A stretch of DNA of 64,000 nt from contig NZ_CP045644.1 in the NCBI RefSeq assembly GCF_009498455.1, positions 3,103,001 through 3,167,000 on the forward strand, given 5' to 3'. The position numbers and the translations under genes were made by a program. Under the pieces are notes generated by a model. That model did no database searches, was not told the origin of the DNA, and was given only the letters and a program-made list of their open reading frames with translations. This stretch comes from Variovorax paradoxus (lineage in GTDB: Bacteria; Pseudomonadota; Gammaproteobacteria; Burkholderiales; Burkholderiaceae_C). This document shows positions 36,195 to 45,136 of this stretch, one piece after another; the first letter of the stretch is position 1, and each line of letters begins with the position of its first letter.

Positions 36195-36839
36195 TCAGCG
36201 GGGAAGTTCGCGCAGCACGGCGCGCACGGGGGAGGCATCGGCGCTCGTCAGCTTCAGCGGCAGCGCGATGAGTTCGTAGTCGCCCTCGGGCACGGTGTCG
36301 AGCACGAGGTTCTCGAGCACGCGCAGGTCGAGGTGGCGGATGCGCTGGTGGCTGTCGAGCGTCTTGCTGTCGGCCGGGTCGATGCTGGCGGTGTCGATGC
36401 CGATGAGCTTCACGCCCATGGCCGCCAGGCGCTCGACGGTGGCGGGCTCGTAGGCCGCGAGCTGCGGGTCCCAGCGGTCGACGGGCATGGACTGGTAGGT
36501 GCGCACGAGCACGCGCGGGGGCAGCGTGTCGGTCACGGCATGCGCGATGTGCGCCCAGGTGACCAACGGGCCGCGGCCGATCGCGTGGATCACGCGGCAG
36601 GGGCCGAGAAAGGGCGTGAGGTCGACCTGGCCGATGGTCTGGCCTTCGGGGGCGTAGTGCAGCGGCGCGTCGGCATGGGTGCCCACGTGCGGCGACAGCG
36701 TGATCGCGCTCACGTTGACCGGGCAGCCGGGGCCGATGGTGGCGCACCACTGCTGAGAGTACGGCGTGTCGCCCGGGAACACCGGGCTGCCAGCGTGCAC
36801 GGGGGCGGAGATGTCCCAGAGTCGGAGCGGGGCGGTCAT
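36195..36839 (-). CDS. kynB: Kynurenine formamidase (arylformamidase)
   Basis: 214 residues from ATG at 36837-36839. Hydrolyses N-formylkynurenine to kynurenine, the step between KynA and KynU. The cyclase-family metal motif [12 protein letters not shown] is intact (HxGTHxDxPxH), with a second conserved region around [17 protein letters not shown]. First gene of kynBUA, 13 bp before kynU, and divergent from the Lrp-type regulator. Confidence 0.95.
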   Translation of the reverse strand: MTAPLRLWDISAPVHAGSPVFPGDTPYSQQWCATIGPGCPVNVSAITLSPHVGTHADAPLHYAPEGQTIGQVDLTPFLGPCRVIHAIGRGPLVTWAHIAHAVTDTLPPRVLVRTYQSMPVDRWDPQLAAYEPATVERLAAMGVKLIGIDTASIDPADSKTLDSHQRIRHLDLRVLENLVLDTVPEGDYELIALPLKLTSADASPVRAVLRELPR

Positions 36840-36959
36840 GGCGGGCGGCAAGGCGAAGGAAGAAAAAAGGCAGTGTGGGCCGGTTGGAGGCGCTCCACAA
36901 GGGGCCGGCGGGTGCCGAATGCTATGCGCAGTGGCTGCCTTGAGTCGAGAAGTTATCCA

Positions 36960-36995
36960 TCAATCATCGAAAGATTGAATAATCTATTCATTCAA
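36960..36995. promoter_or_regulatory. AT-rich overlapping dyads between kynB and the Lrp-type gene
   Basis: TCAATC (36960-36965) mirrors GATTGA (36973-36978), and TTGAAT (36976-36981) mirrors ATTCAA (36990-36995). This AT-rich patch in the divergent promoter region is the natural operator for the adjacent Lrp-type regulator. Confidence 0.55.
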
Positions 36996-37015
36996 CGGGA
37001 ATTGGAGAACAGATC

Positions 37016-37492
37016 ATGCAAGCCGACCTCGACCGAACCGACCTTCAGCTGCTGCGCGCGCTGCAGGACAACGCCCGCCTGACCTCGGGCGAGCTGGCGC
37101 AGATGGCGCACCTGTCGCAGTCGCCGTGCTGGCGGCGGGTGAAGAAGCTGGAAGACGACGGCGTGATCGGCGGCTACCACGCGGGCCTGAACCGGCGCGC
37201 GCTGGGCTTCGGCGTGCTGGCCTTCGTGATGGTCGGCATCGACCACCAGACCGAGATTTCGTCGCGCGCCTTCGAAGACGCGGTGTGCGCGATTCCGGAG
37301 GTGGTGATGTTCCACGGCATCTCGGGGCCGGCGGACTTCATCCTCGTGGTGGTCGCGAAGGACCTCGACGCCTATTCCGACCTGCTGCAGCGCAAGCTGC
37401 ACCGCCTGCCGGGCGTGCGCCACGTGCAGACGCATTTCTCGCTGCAGGAGTTCAAGGGGCAGTTGGGGGGATTGCCAGTGCCCGTGGCCTGA
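37016..37492 (+). CDS. kynR: Lrp/AsnC-family regulator of the kyn genes
   Basis: 158 residues. N-terminal winged helix-turn-helix (LRALQDNARLTSGELAQMAH ... SPCWRRVKKLEDDGVIGGY) and a C-terminal ligand-binding RAM domain (GPADFILVVVAKDLDAYSDL). GGAG lies 8 bp before ATG 37016. Divergent from kynBUA; in Pseudomonas and Burkholderia the equivalent regulator KynR responds to kynurenine and activates kynBUA. The symbol is by synteny. Confidence 0.88.
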   Translation: MQADLDRTDLQLLRALQDNARLTSGELAQMAHLSQSPCWRRVKKLEDDGVIGGYHAGLNRRALGFGVLAFVMVGIDHQTEISSRAFEDAVCAIPEVVMFHGISGPADFILVVVAKDLDAYSDLLQRKLHRLPGVRHVQTHFSLQEFKGQLGGLPVPVA

Positions 37493-37496
37493 GCGG

Positions 37497-37814
37497 TCAG
37501 TGCAGCTCGTCGGACAGCATCGCGAGCCCATGCCGCAGGCGCGCACGCTGGCAGGCGTCGCTGCCGGCCTGCAGCTCGTGGCAGGGGTTCGGCCGCCATT
37601 CGTAGATGCCGCAGGCCACCGACTGGCCGATCTTGCCGATGAGCGCGGCGCAGCGCGGCGGCGTGTGGTCGGTGCCGCGCATGCGGCACAGGGCGTCGTT
37701 CACATCGACCGCCAGGCCCGAGGGAACGCGGCCCCCGTTGTCGTCGAGCTCGTGGACGCTGAAGTCGACGCGGTAGGCGGCGCAGCAGGCGCCGCAGGTC
37801 TGGCAGGGATTCAT
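37497..37814 (-). CDS. YkgJ-family cysteine-cluster protein
   Basis: 105 residues. The start MNPCQTCGACC holds a C-x2-C-x2-CC cluster, with further Cys at CRM, CAALIG, CGIYEWRPNPC and near the end, typical of the YkgJ/UPF0153 family, thought to bind zinc or an iron-sulfur cluster. Its stop lies 4 bp past the Lrp-type gene stop (convergent). Its ATG overlaps the stop of the upstream gene (ATGA). Function unknown. Confidence 0.88.
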   Translation of the reverse strand: MNPCQTCGACCAAYRVDFSVHELDDNGGRVPSGLAVDVNDALCRMRGTDHTPPRCAALIGKIGQSVACGIYEWRPNPCHELQAGSDACQRARLRHGLAMLSDELH

Positions 37815-38371
37815 GAGGCGAGCAGCGCGGCGTCGCGCACGCGCTGCAGCATGCGGCGGCGGATCAGCCCGCTCGCGGGGCGGATCAGCAGCCAGTAGGC
37901 GGTGAAGCGGCGTTGCGCGGCGGCATCGCCGCACCAGACCCGGGTGCGGGTGGTGAGGCGCGTGCCCGAGCCTTCGGGCTCGGCCGTGAAATGGAGCACC
38001 AGCTTGGCGAGGCCCGTGGCATCGAGCGCCGCGAAGGCCGGGCCGTCGGCCAGAGGGACCAGGCCGTAGTCGAAGCGCCAGAAGCGGCCGGCCAGCCCAA
38101 AGGCCAGTTCGCGTTCGCCGTCGCGCCCCAGCGGCGTGAAGTCGGCGAAGCTGAAGGCCTCGCGCTGGCGCAGCGTGGGGGCGGCGAGGCCCAGCCGGCT
38201 GGCCAACCGGTTCGGCAGTTCGCGCAGCGCGATGAGGCTGCGCGCCACGGGGTCGTCGGTGATCTCGGGCCGGGCCGCCACGTCGAGCACGCGCGCGGGC
38301 GACGCGGGCACATGGAGGCTGTGCGTCTCCGCGAACTGGTAGCGCGGCAGGTAGCGGTTCATCAGCTCCAT
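37811..38371 (-). CDS. Hypothetical SRPBCC-like protein
   Basis: 186 residues; no signal peptide or membrane helix. The alternation of strands (EFAETHSLHVPASPARVLDV at the start, LVLHFTAEPEGSGTRLTTRT near the end) resembles small lipid-binding SRPBCC/START-type domains, but this is only a fold guess. Translationally coupled to the YkgJ gene by a 4-base overlap. A start at 38362 is possible. Confidence 0.65.
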   Translation of the reverse strand: MELMNRYLPRYQFAETHSLHVPASPARVLDVAARPEITDDPVARSLIALRELPNRLASRLGLAAPTLRQREAFSFADFTPLGRDGERELAFGLAGRFWRFDYGLVPLADGPAFAALDATGLAKLVLHFTAEPEGSGTRLTTRTRVWCGDAAAQRRFTAYWLLIRPASGLIRRRMLQRVRDAALLAS

Positions 38372-38405
38372 GCGGCGCCTCGTGGGTTCAGCGGTTCGAT
38401 GTCTG

Positions 38406-39341
38406 TCAGAGCCTGCCGAGCAGCAGGAACTCCATCAGCGCCTTCTGTGCGTGCAGCCGGTTCTCGGCCTCGTCCCACACCACCGACTGCGGACCGTCGA
38501 TGACCTCGGCCTGCACTTCCTCGCCGCGGTGCGCGGGGAGGCAGTGCATGAAGAGGGCGTCGGGCTGGGCGATGCGCATCATGTCCTCGTCGACGCACCA
38601 GTCGGCGAAGGCCTTGCGGCGCGCCTCGTTCTCGGCCTCGTAGCCCATGCTGGTCCAGACGTCGGTGGTGACGAGGTCGGCGCCGCGGCAGGCTTCCATC
38701 GGGTCCTTGAAGACCTTGTAGCTGTCGCCCGAGCGGATGCCGGCGATCGACTGGTCGACCTCGTAGCCGCTGGGCGTGCTCACGTGCACGGTGAAGCCCA
38801 GAATTTCAGCGGCCTGCAGCCAGGTGTTGGCCATGTTGTTGCCGTCGCCGACCCACGCCACGGTCTTCCCCTGGATGGAGCCGCGGTGTTCGATGTACGT
38901 GAAGATGTCCGCGAGGATCTGGCAGGGGTGGAACTCGTTGGTCAGGCCGTTGATGACGGGCACGCGCGAGTGCGCGGCGAAGTTGTCGATCTTGGTCTGC
39001 TCGTAGGTGCGGATCATCACCAGGTCGACCATGCGGCTGATGACCTTGGCGCTGTCCTCGATGGGCTCTGCGCGGCCCAGTTGGCTGTCGCCCGTGGTCA
39101 GGTGCACCACGCTGCCGCCGAGCTGGTACATGCCGGCCTCGAAGCTCACGCGGGTGCGCGTGCTGGCCTTCTCGAAGATCATGGCCAGCGTGCGGTCGGT
39201 CAGCGGCTGGTGCTTTTCGTAGGTCTTGAACTTCTTCTTGATGATCGCCATGCGATCGAAGAGGTAGACGTATTCGTCGGCCGTGAGGTCCGAGAACTGC
39301 AGGTAGTGGCGCAGGGCGTTCGGTGCGGCGGCGGTCGTCAT
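38406..39341 (-). CDS. argF: Ornithine carbamoyltransferase
   Basis: 311 residues from ATG at 39339-39341. Transfers the carbamoyl group to ornithine, giving citrulline in arginine synthesis. Carbamoyl-phosphate motif STRTR, HPCQILAD, and the ornithine loop HCLPAHRG are intact. The start overlaps the argD stop by 4 bases, so argD-argF are coupled. Confidence 0.96.
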   Translation of the reverse strand: MTTAAAPNALRHYLQFSDLTADEYVYLFDRMAIIKKKFKTYEKHQPLTDRTLAMIFEKASTRTRVSFEAGMYQLGGSVVHLTTGDSQLGRAEPIEDSAKVISRMVDLVMIRTYEQTKIDNFAAHSRVPVINGLTNEFHPCQILADIFTYIEHRGSIQGKTVAWVGDGNNMANTWLQAAEILGFTVHVSTPSGYEVDQSIAGIRSGDSYKVFKDPMEACRGADLVTTDVWTSMGYEAENEARRKAFADWCVDEDMMRIAQPDALFMHCLPAHRGEEVQAEVIDGPQSVVWDEAENRLHAQKALMEFLLLGRL

Positions 39342-40549
39342 TGCGCAACGGGCTCCGAAAGGAAGGCTTTGACGATCGGCGCGAGGATCGCAACGATCTC
39401 GTCGGCTTCGGCAATGCTCAGGATGAGCGGCGGCACGAGGCGGATCACCTTGTCGGCCGTGACGCTCAGCAGCAGGCCGGCGTCGCAGGCGCGGTTCAGG
39501 ATCACGCCGCAGGGACGGTCGAGCTCGATGCCCAGCATCAGGCCCTGGCCGCGGATTTCTTTCACGCCCGTCAGGCCGCCGATTTCGCGTTCCAGCGCGG
39601 CCTTCAGGTGTGCGCCCACGGTGGCGGCGTTCTCGAGCAGCTTGTGCTCTTCCATGATGCGGATGGTTTCCACACCGGCGCGCATCGCCAGCGGATTGCC
39701 GCCGAAGGTGGTGCCGTGGTTGCCCGGGCCGAAGATGTTGGCGGCCTTGGGGCCGGCGACGACGGCACCGATCGGCACGCCCGAGCCCAGGCCCTTGGCC
39801 AGCGGCATCACGTCGGGCAGGATGCCCGCCCACTGGTGCGCAAACCACTTGCCGGTGCGGCCCATGCCGCACTGCACTTCGTCGATCATCATGAGCCAGT
39901 CGCGCTCGTCGCACAGGGCGCGCACCTGCTTGAGGTAGTCGACGCGCATCGGGTTGATGCCGCCTTCGCCCTGGATGGTTTCGAAGAACACGGCGACCAC
40001 GTTCGGGTTGCCTTCGGTGGCCTTCTTCAGCGCCTCGATGTCGTTCAGCGGCACGCGGATGAAGCCTTCGACCAGCGGGCCGAAACCGGCCTGCACCTTG
40101 GGATTGCCGGTGGCCGACAGCGTGGCGATGCTGCGACCGTGGAAGGCCGCTTCGTAGACGACGATTTCGGGGCGCTCGATGCCCTTGTCATGGCCGAACT
40201 TGCGGGCCAGCTTCAGGGCGGCTTCGTTGGCTTCCAGGCCGGTGCAGCAGAAGAAGGCGTTGGTCAGGCCCGACAGCTCGGTGAGCTTGGTGGCGAGCTG
40301 TTCCTGTCCGGTCACGTGGTAGTAGTTGGAGCTGTGGATCAGCTTGGTCAGCTGGTCCTGCAGCGCGGGCACCAGCTCGGGGTGGTTGTGGCCCAGCGTG
40401 TTGACGGCAATGCCGCCCAGGCCGTCGAGGTACGCCTTGCCCGTGGTGTCCCAGACTCGGCAGCCCTGGCCGTGCGACAGCGCGATCGGCAGGCGACCGT
40501 AGGTGTTCATGACGTGGGGCGAGGTGGGTTGCTGGGCGGTGGCGCTCAT
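39338..40549 (-). CDS. argD: Acetylornithine transaminase (class III)
   Basis: 403 residues. PLP-dependent; acetylornithine and 2-oxoglutarate exchange the amino group. Seen: FHGRSIATLSATGN, MMIDEVQCGMGRTGKWFAHQ and the Lys of PLAKGLGSG. Length is normal for ArgD. The coupling to argF supports the arginine-pathway assignment over other class III aminotransferases. Divergent from the DUF3579 gene. Confidence 0.92.
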   Translation of the reverse strand: MSATAQQPTSPHVMNTYGRLPIALSHGQGCRVWDTTGKAYLDGLGGIAVNTLGHNHPELVPALQDQLTKLIHSSNYYHVTGQEQLATKLTELSGLTNAFFCCTGLEANEAALKLARKFGHDKGIERPEIVVYEAAFHGRSIATLSATGNPKVQAGFGPLVEGFIRVPLNDIEALKKATEGNPNVVAVFFETIQGEGGINPMRVDYLKQVRALCDERDWLMMIDEVQCGMGRTGKWFAHQWAGILPDVMPLAKGLGSGVPIGAVVAGPKAANIFGPGNHGTTFGGNPLAMRAGVETIRIMEEHKLLENAATVGAHLKAALEREIGGLTGVKEIRGQGLMLGIELDRPCGVILNRACDAGLLLSVTADKVIRLVPPLILSIAEADEIVAILAPIVKAFLSEPVAQ

Positions 40550-40709
40550 TCGGTACTCCAGATAGGGAACACGAATTCTAGGCGTGCGATTTGACGGCTT
40601 CGTTGAGGATTCCGCATCACAGCAATGCCCCCCATTCAGGATGCAAAAAGAGCCCCGGATAGAATTGCTTGCTGCACCGCAGCACCCGTTCCGGTCGCCT
40701 CACTTCACG

Positions 40710-41048
40710 ATGATTTCCCCCAACGCCAAAGAAATCTTCATCCAGGGCATCACCCACGATGGCCGCAGTTTTCGCCCCAGCGACTGGGCCGAACGCCTCG
40801 CCGGCGTCATGTGCTCCTTCCGCCCCGGCGGCGCCTACCCGGGCAGCCACCTGAGCTACTCGCCCTGGTGCATTCCCACGACCATCAACGGCGTGAAATG
40901 CGTGGTGGTGAACCGTGCCCTGCGCGACGCCGAACCCATGGCCTGGGACTTCTGCGTGAACTTCGCGAAAGACAACAACCTCCAAGTGGCCGAGGCCTGC
41001 CTGGTGCCCGATCCGGCGGACACGCCGCCCCCTCCCAAAAAGACCTGA
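40710..41048 (+). CDS. DUF3579 family protein
   Basis: 112 residues from ATG 40710. Contains FIQGITHDGRSFRPSDWAER and the pattern CVVVNRALRDAEPMAWDFCV, a family I know as mostly betaproteobacterial and functionally uncharacterised. Probably cytoplasmic. Followed by its own terminator. Confidence 0.85.
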   Translation: MISPNAKEIFIQGITHDGRSFRPSDWAERLAGVMCSFRPGGAYPGSHLSYSPWCIPTTINGVKCVVVNRALRDAEPMAWDFCVNFAKDNNLQVAEACLVPDPADTPPPPKKT

Positions 41049-41067
41049 CTTCCAGGTCTTTTTTTTG
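41037..41067 (+). terminator. Rho-independent terminator after the DUF3579 gene
   Basis: AAAAGACCTG (from 41038) pairs with CAGGTCTTTT (41053-41062) around a 5-nt loop, followed by more T. It overlaps the last codons of the gene. Confidence 0.9.
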
Positions 41068-41113
41068 GGCTGCGCGGGTCGCTTTTGCCTGGATGGTTTT
41101 CGAGCGCCCATGA

Positions 41114-41137
41114 AAAAACCGCCCGAAGGCGGTTTTT
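41114..41137. terminator. Bidirectional terminator between DUF3579 and rpsT
   Basis: AAAAACCGCC (41114-41123) pairs with GGCGGTTTTT (41128-41137); the A/T flanks let it act in both directions. It serves rpsT on the minus strand, whose stop is 75 bp away. Confidence 0.85.
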
Positions 41138-41212
41138 CACTTTTGCTTGCTGCAGCGCACCCCGATCAAACGGCGGACTGGAGAATTCCGGTCCGGGCTT
41201 GCCTGACAGGTG

Positions 41213-41527
41213 TCAGGCTGCGGCCTTTTCAGGCGCGAGGGCGAGGGCCTTGACCTTGGCCGACAGGCGGCTCTTGTCGCGGGCTGCCTTGTTCTTGTGG
41301 AAGATGCCCTTGTCGGCGACGGTGTCGACGATGCTCTGGGCCTTCGCGAACAGTTCGCTTGCCTTGGTCTTGTCGCCAGCCAGAACAGCCTTTTCGACGT
41401 TCTTGACAGCGGTACGGTATTTGGAGCGCAGCGAGGTGTTCGCAGCGTTGAGCTTGACGTCCTGGCGGACGCGCTTGCGGCCCGACGCGAGGCGGGGGTT
41501 CTTCTTCTTGGGCTTGGCGGATGCCAT
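41213..41527 (-). CDS. rpsT: 30S ribosomal protein S20
   Basis: 104 residues; Lys/Arg/Ala-rich helical protein beginning [19 protein letters not shown], the standard S20 start. C-terminal region includes [15 protein letters not shown]. Binds 16S rRNA. Alone on the minus strand, divergent from murJ. Confidence 0.97.
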   Translation of the reverse strand: MASAKPKKKNPRLASGRKRVRQDVKLNAANTSLRSKYRTAVKNVEKAVLAGDKTKASELFAKAQSIVDTVADKGIFHKNKAARDKSRLSAKVKALALAPEKAAA

Positions 41528-41573
41528 ATTTAGTGTTCCTTAGGTGTCTGAGGATGATGCAGCAAAGCCCTCC

Positions 41574-41579
41574 ATTATA
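41574..41579 (-). promoter_or_regulatory. -10 box of the rpsT promoter
   Basis: Perfect TATAAT on the minus strand, 47 bp before the rpsT start. A 4/6 match to -35 (TCGGCA) lies 17 bp upstream at 41597-41602. Confidence 0.7.
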
Positions 41580-41645
41580 GGCCGGGTTCCGGTTTTTGCC
41601 GAATTGCCTGCTTTTGTCACCTTTCGGAGCCCTACACTCGCCCCC

Positions 41646-43199
41646 GTGTCCCTGTTCAAATCCGCCTCCACCGTCTCCCTGCTGACCCTCGCTTCGCGGA
41701 TCACGGGCCTCGTGCGCGACGTGCTTTTTGCCTCGGTCTTCGGCGTCAGCGCACTCACCGACGCCTTCAACGTCGCCTTTCGCATCCCCAACCTGTTTCG
41801 CCGCGTGTTCGGCGAGGGCGCCTTCAGCCAGGCCTTCGTGCCGGTGCTGGCCGCGCGCAAGGCCGAGGCGGGGCAAGAGGGCGCCCGGGAGCTGGTCGAC
41901 CACGTCGCCACGCTGCTGACCTGGGCCCTGGTGGTGCTGTGCGTGGCGGGCGTGGCCGGCGCGCCGCTGCTGGTCTGGGCCATGGCCAGCGGGCTGCAGG
42001 GCTTCGACGCCGCCGTGGTCATGACGCGCTGGATGTTCCCCTACATCGGCTTCATGTCGCTGGTGGCGCTGGCGGGTGGCATTCTCAACACCTGGCGCAA
42101 GTTCGCGGTGCCAGCGGCGTCGCCGGTGCTGCTCAACATTGCGCTGATCCTGTCGATCTCGGTCGGCGCGCCGCTGTTCCGCCGGTACGGCATCGAGCCG
42201 ATCTATGCCCAGTGCGTGGGCGTGATGGTCGGTGGCGTGCTGCAGCTGGCCCTGCAGATTCCGGCGCTGCGCGCGCTGGGGCTCATGCCGCGCATCGGCG
42301 CCAGCTTCAAGGCGCTGCGCACCGCGTGGAACGATCCGACCACCCGCAAGGTCATGAAGCTCATGCTGCCGGCGCTGCTGGGCGTGAGCGTGGCGCAGAT
42401 CTCGCTGCTCATCAACACGCAGATCGCCTCGCACCTGGCCACCGGCAGCGTGACCTGGGTCACCAACGCCGACCGGCTGATGGAATTTCCCACCGCCATG
42501 CTCGGCGTCGCGCTCGGCGTGGTGCTGATGCCGCAGCTCGCGGGCGCCCGCGCCGCAAAAGACGACGCGCGTTACTCGTCGCTGCTCGACTGGGGCTTGC
42601 GGCTCGTGGTGCTGCTGGCGGCGCCGTGCGCCGTGGCGCTGCTGCTGTTCGCCAAGCCGCTGGTGGCCGTGCTGTTCCACAACGGCGCCTACACCGGCGA
42701 AGACGTGGGCCGCACCACCGTGGCGCTCATGGGCTACGGCGTGGGGCTGGTCGGCCTCGTTGCGGTGAAGGTGCTCGCGCCCGGCTACTACGCCAAGCAC
42801 GACACGCGCACGCCCATGCTGATCGCCGTGTGTGTGCTGGTGCTCACGCAGGTGCTCAACTTCTTCCTGGTGCCGCTGCTGCAGCACGCGGCGCTCACGC
42901 TGACCATCGGCATCGGTGCATTGGTCAACGCGCTGTGGCTGCTGATCGGCCTGGTCCGCCGCGGCAGCTACACCCCCGAGCCCGGCTGGGGAAAGTTCGC
43001 GCTGCAGGTGCTGCTGGGCACCGTGGTGCTGGCGGTTTTGCTGGCCTGGGGCGCGCACTATTTCGACTGGGTCGGCCTGCGCGCGCAACGCCTGCACCGC
43101 ATCGGCCTCTTGGCCGCGCTCATCGCCGGCGCCGCGCTGCTCTATTTCGCCGTGCTCACGGCCACGGGCGTGCGCCTTCGCAGTTTCATGCGCCGTTAA
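41646..43199 (+). CDS. murJ: MurJ, lipid II flippase
   Basis: 517 residues from GTG 41646, matching the usual MurJ start (SLFKSASTVSLLTLASRITG). About 14 membrane helices. Family residues are visible in GLVRDVLFA and FRIPNLFRRVFGEGAFSQAFVP. Flips lipid II across the inner membrane for peptidoglycan synthesis; essential in most bacteria. Upstream in-frame codons give an unlikely soluble extension. Confidence 0.95.
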   Translation: MSLFKSASTVSLLTLASRITGLVRDVLFASVFGVSALTDAFNVAFRIPNLFRRVFGEGAFSQAFVPVLAARKAEAGQEGARELVDHVATLLTWALVVLCVAGVAGAPLLVWAMASGLQGFDAAVVMTRWMFPYIGFMSLVALAGGILNTWRKFAVPAASPVLLNIALILSISVGAPLFRRYGIEPIYAQCVGVMVGGVLQLALQIPALRALGLMPRIGASFKALRTAWNDPTTRKVMKLMLPALLGVSVAQISLLINTQIASHLATGSVTWVTNADRLMEFPTAMLGVALGVVLMPQLAGARAAKDDARYSSLLDWGLRLVVLLAAPCAVALLLFAKPLVAVLFHNGAYTGEDVGRTTVALMGYGVGLVGLVAVKVLAPGYYAKHDTRTPMLIAVCVLVLTQVLNFFLVPLLQHAALTLTIGIGALVNALWLLIGLVRRGSYTPEPGWGKFALQVLLGTVVLAVLLAWGAHYFDWVGLRAQRLHRIGLLAALIAGAALLYFAVLTATGVRLRSFMRR

Positions 43200-43264
43200 G
43201 GTGCCGTTGGCGAGCCGGAAAACCACTGCCTTGACGCTCCCCGCGGGCTCCTCTACAAAGCCAT

Positions 43265-44116
43265 ATGACGTTCAGCTACCAGGTTCCCACGGCACTGGAA
43301 TATTTCGAGTCGCTGGTCGGCAGCGATGACCACTTTCCGCTGCTCGAAGCGGCCGCCAGCATCGCGCAGGACGAATACCCCGAACTCGACGTGCAGCAGG
43401 TGCTGGGCGACGTCGACCAGCTGCTCGCGCGCCTCAAGCGCCGCCTGCCGGCCGACGCCGCGCCGCTGGCCCGGCTGCGCGCGCTGAACCAGTTCTTCTT
43501 CAGCGACCTGAATTTCGGCGGCAACGTCAACGACTACTACGACCCCGACAACAGCTACCTGAACGCCGTGTTGCGCACCCGCCGCGGCATTCCGATCTCG
43601 CTGGCCGTGCTGTGGATGGAGCTGGCGCAGGGCCTCGGGCTGCAGACGCGCGGCATCAGCTTTCCGGGGCACTTCATGGTCAAGGTCACGCTGCCCAAGG
43701 GGCAGGTCGTGATCGATCCGTTCACCGGCAAGTCGCTCTCGCGCGAAGAGCTGGGCGAACGGCTCGAACCTTACAAGCGCGGCAACGGGCTGGTCGGCGA
43801 GTTCGACGTGCCGCTGGGCCTGTACCTGCAGCCCGCGAGCCCGCGCGAGATCATTGCGCGCATGCTGCGCAACCTGAAGGAAGTGCACCACGCGCAGGAA
43901 GACTGGCCGCGCTACATCGCGGTGCAGAACCGCCTCATTGCGCTCTTGCCCAGCGCCTGGGGCGAGCACCGCGACCGCGGCGTGGCGCATGCCGAGCAGG
44001 GCCATGCGGCGCTGGCCGTGTTCGACCTCGAGACCTACCTCGCCAACGCCGAAGACGCGCTCGACATCGACGCGATCGCCGAGCGCGTGGCGCTGCTGCG
44101 GCGCCTGGCCAACTAG
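43265..44116 (+). CDS. SirB1-family protein (transglutaminase-like with TPR)
   Basis: 283 residues. An N-terminal transglutaminase-like core has RRGIPISLAVLWMELAQGLGL and GISFPGHFMVK (the expected catalytic Cys position reads as Ser/Ala, so peptidase activity is unlikely). The C-terminal TPR-like part runs from ARMLRNLKEVH onward. Function unknown despite wide conservation. Confidence 0.9.
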   Translation: MTFSYQVPTALEYFESLVGSDDHFPLLEAAASIAQDEYPELDVQQVLGDVDQLLARLKRRLPADAAPLARLRALNQFFFSDLNFGGNVNDYYDPDNSYLNAVLRTRRGIPISLAVLWMELAQGLGLQTRGISFPGHFMVKVTLPKGQVVIDPFTGKSLSREELGERLEPYKRGNGLVGEFDVPLGLYLQPASPREIIARMLRNLKEVHHAQEDWPRYIAVQNRLIALLPSAWGEHRDRGVAHAEQGHAALAVFDLETYLANAEDALDIDAIAERVALLRRLAN

Positions 44117-44126
44117 CTACAAGCCC

Positions 44127-44558
44127 ATGACCGACACCCGCACCGGCGTGAGCGCGGCGCCGCCCGACCTGGGCACGCTGCACGAATTCCACGGCGTGCA
44201 GCCGGTGTTGCCGGTGTCCGACGTGTCGCGCGCCGCGCGCTGGTTTTCCGAGGTGCTGGGTTTCGAGATCGACTTCATCGCCGGCGAGCCGCCCAGCTAC
44301 GCCCGCGTGAAGAAGGGCGACCGCAGCTACGGCGACCCCGTGTACCTGCGTCTGTGGCAATGCGGCAGCCGCGAAGCCCGGCCCTGGCGCGGCGAAATCG
44401 TGATCCACGTCGGCAAGGACATCGACGGCCTGCATGCCGCCTACGTGAAGCGCGGCGTGACCGTGATCGAACCGCCCACGTCCCAGCCCTGGGGCCTGCG
44501 CGAATTCGCGATCCGCGAACCCGATGGCCACGTGCTGCGGTTCTGCGGCTACCTCTGA
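44127..44558 (+). CDS. VOC-superfamily (glyoxalase/bleomycin-resistance-like) protein
   Basis: 143 residues from ATG 44127, 10 bp after the SirB1-family gene. One betaalphabetabetabeta domain pair: VQPVLPVSDVSRAARWFSEVLGFE in the first half and EFAIREPDGHVLRFCGYL with the C-terminal metal Glu/His region. Substrate unknown. Confidence 0.88.
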   Translation: MTDTRTGVSAAPPDLGTLHEFHGVQPVLPVSDVSRAARWFSEVLGFEIDFIAGEPPSYARVKKGDRSYGDPVYLRLWQCGSREARPWRGEIVIHVGKDIDGLHAAYVKRGVTVIEPPTSQPWGLREFAIREPDGHVLRFCGYL

Positions 44559-44590
44559 CACACAAAATTACAAGCAGATCGACGCGGCCG

Positions 44591-44617
44591 TGTCGATCCG
44601 CTGTCCGCTCGTGCGAC
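44591..44617 (+). promoter_or_regulatory. Candidate ECF42-type promoter before the DGPF genes
   Basis: TGTCGA (44591-44596), 17-bp spacer, CGAC (44614-44617). From memory, published ECF42 targets have TGTCGA at -35 and CG(A/T)C at -10. It lies 66 bp before the first DGPF gene and fits the sigma-factor gene nearby. Confidence 0.6.
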
Positions 44618-44682
44618 GTGTGAACAGGAGGCGCGCAGATTCCCGTGCCTCCCGATCTTCATCAACCCACAGGAGAAACGAC

Positions 44683-45105
44683 ATGCGATTCATGGTTCTG
44701 GTCAAGGCGAGCCCCGATTCCGAAGCCGGCGTGATGCCGAGCACCGAGCTGCTCACCGAGATGGGCCGGTTCAACGAAGAACTGGTCAAGGCCGGCGTGC
44801 TGCTGGCGGGCGAGGGGCTGCACCCGTCGTCCAAGGGTGCGCGCGTGCGCTGCGAAGGCAAGAATCGCACCGTCATCGACGGCCCCTTCACCGAGACCAA
44901 GGAGCTGCTCGCGGGCTTCTGGCTGCTGCAGGTCAAGTCGAAGGAAGAGGCCATCGAGTGGATCAAGCGCAGCCCGTTCCAGGAAGGCGAGATCGAGATC
45001 CGCCAAGTCTTCGAGGCCACCGATTTCGGCGAGGCCATGACGCCCGAGCTGCTGGCGCAGGAAGACCGCCTGCGCGCCGAGTCGGCCGCCAAGGCCGGCC
45101 GCTGA
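44683..45105 (+). CDS. YciI/DGPF-family protein 1
   Basis: 140 residues. The name-giving DGPF motif is in RTVIDGPFTETKELLAGFW, and the start MRFMVLVKA is typical. AGGAG precedes ATG 44683. These small dimeric proteins are typically encoded beside ECF42 sigma factors and are their regulon members; the biochemical role is unknown. Confidence 0.92.
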   Translation: MRFMVLVKASPDSEAGVMPSTELLTEMGRFNEELVKAGVLLAGEGLHPSSKGARVRCEGKNRTVIDGPFTETKELLAGFWLLQVKSKEEAIEWIKRSPFQEGEIEIRQVFEATDFGEAMTPELLAQEDRLRAESAAKAGR

Positions 45106-45136
45106 ACCCCGTCCATCCTTCAAAGGAGAAACGACC

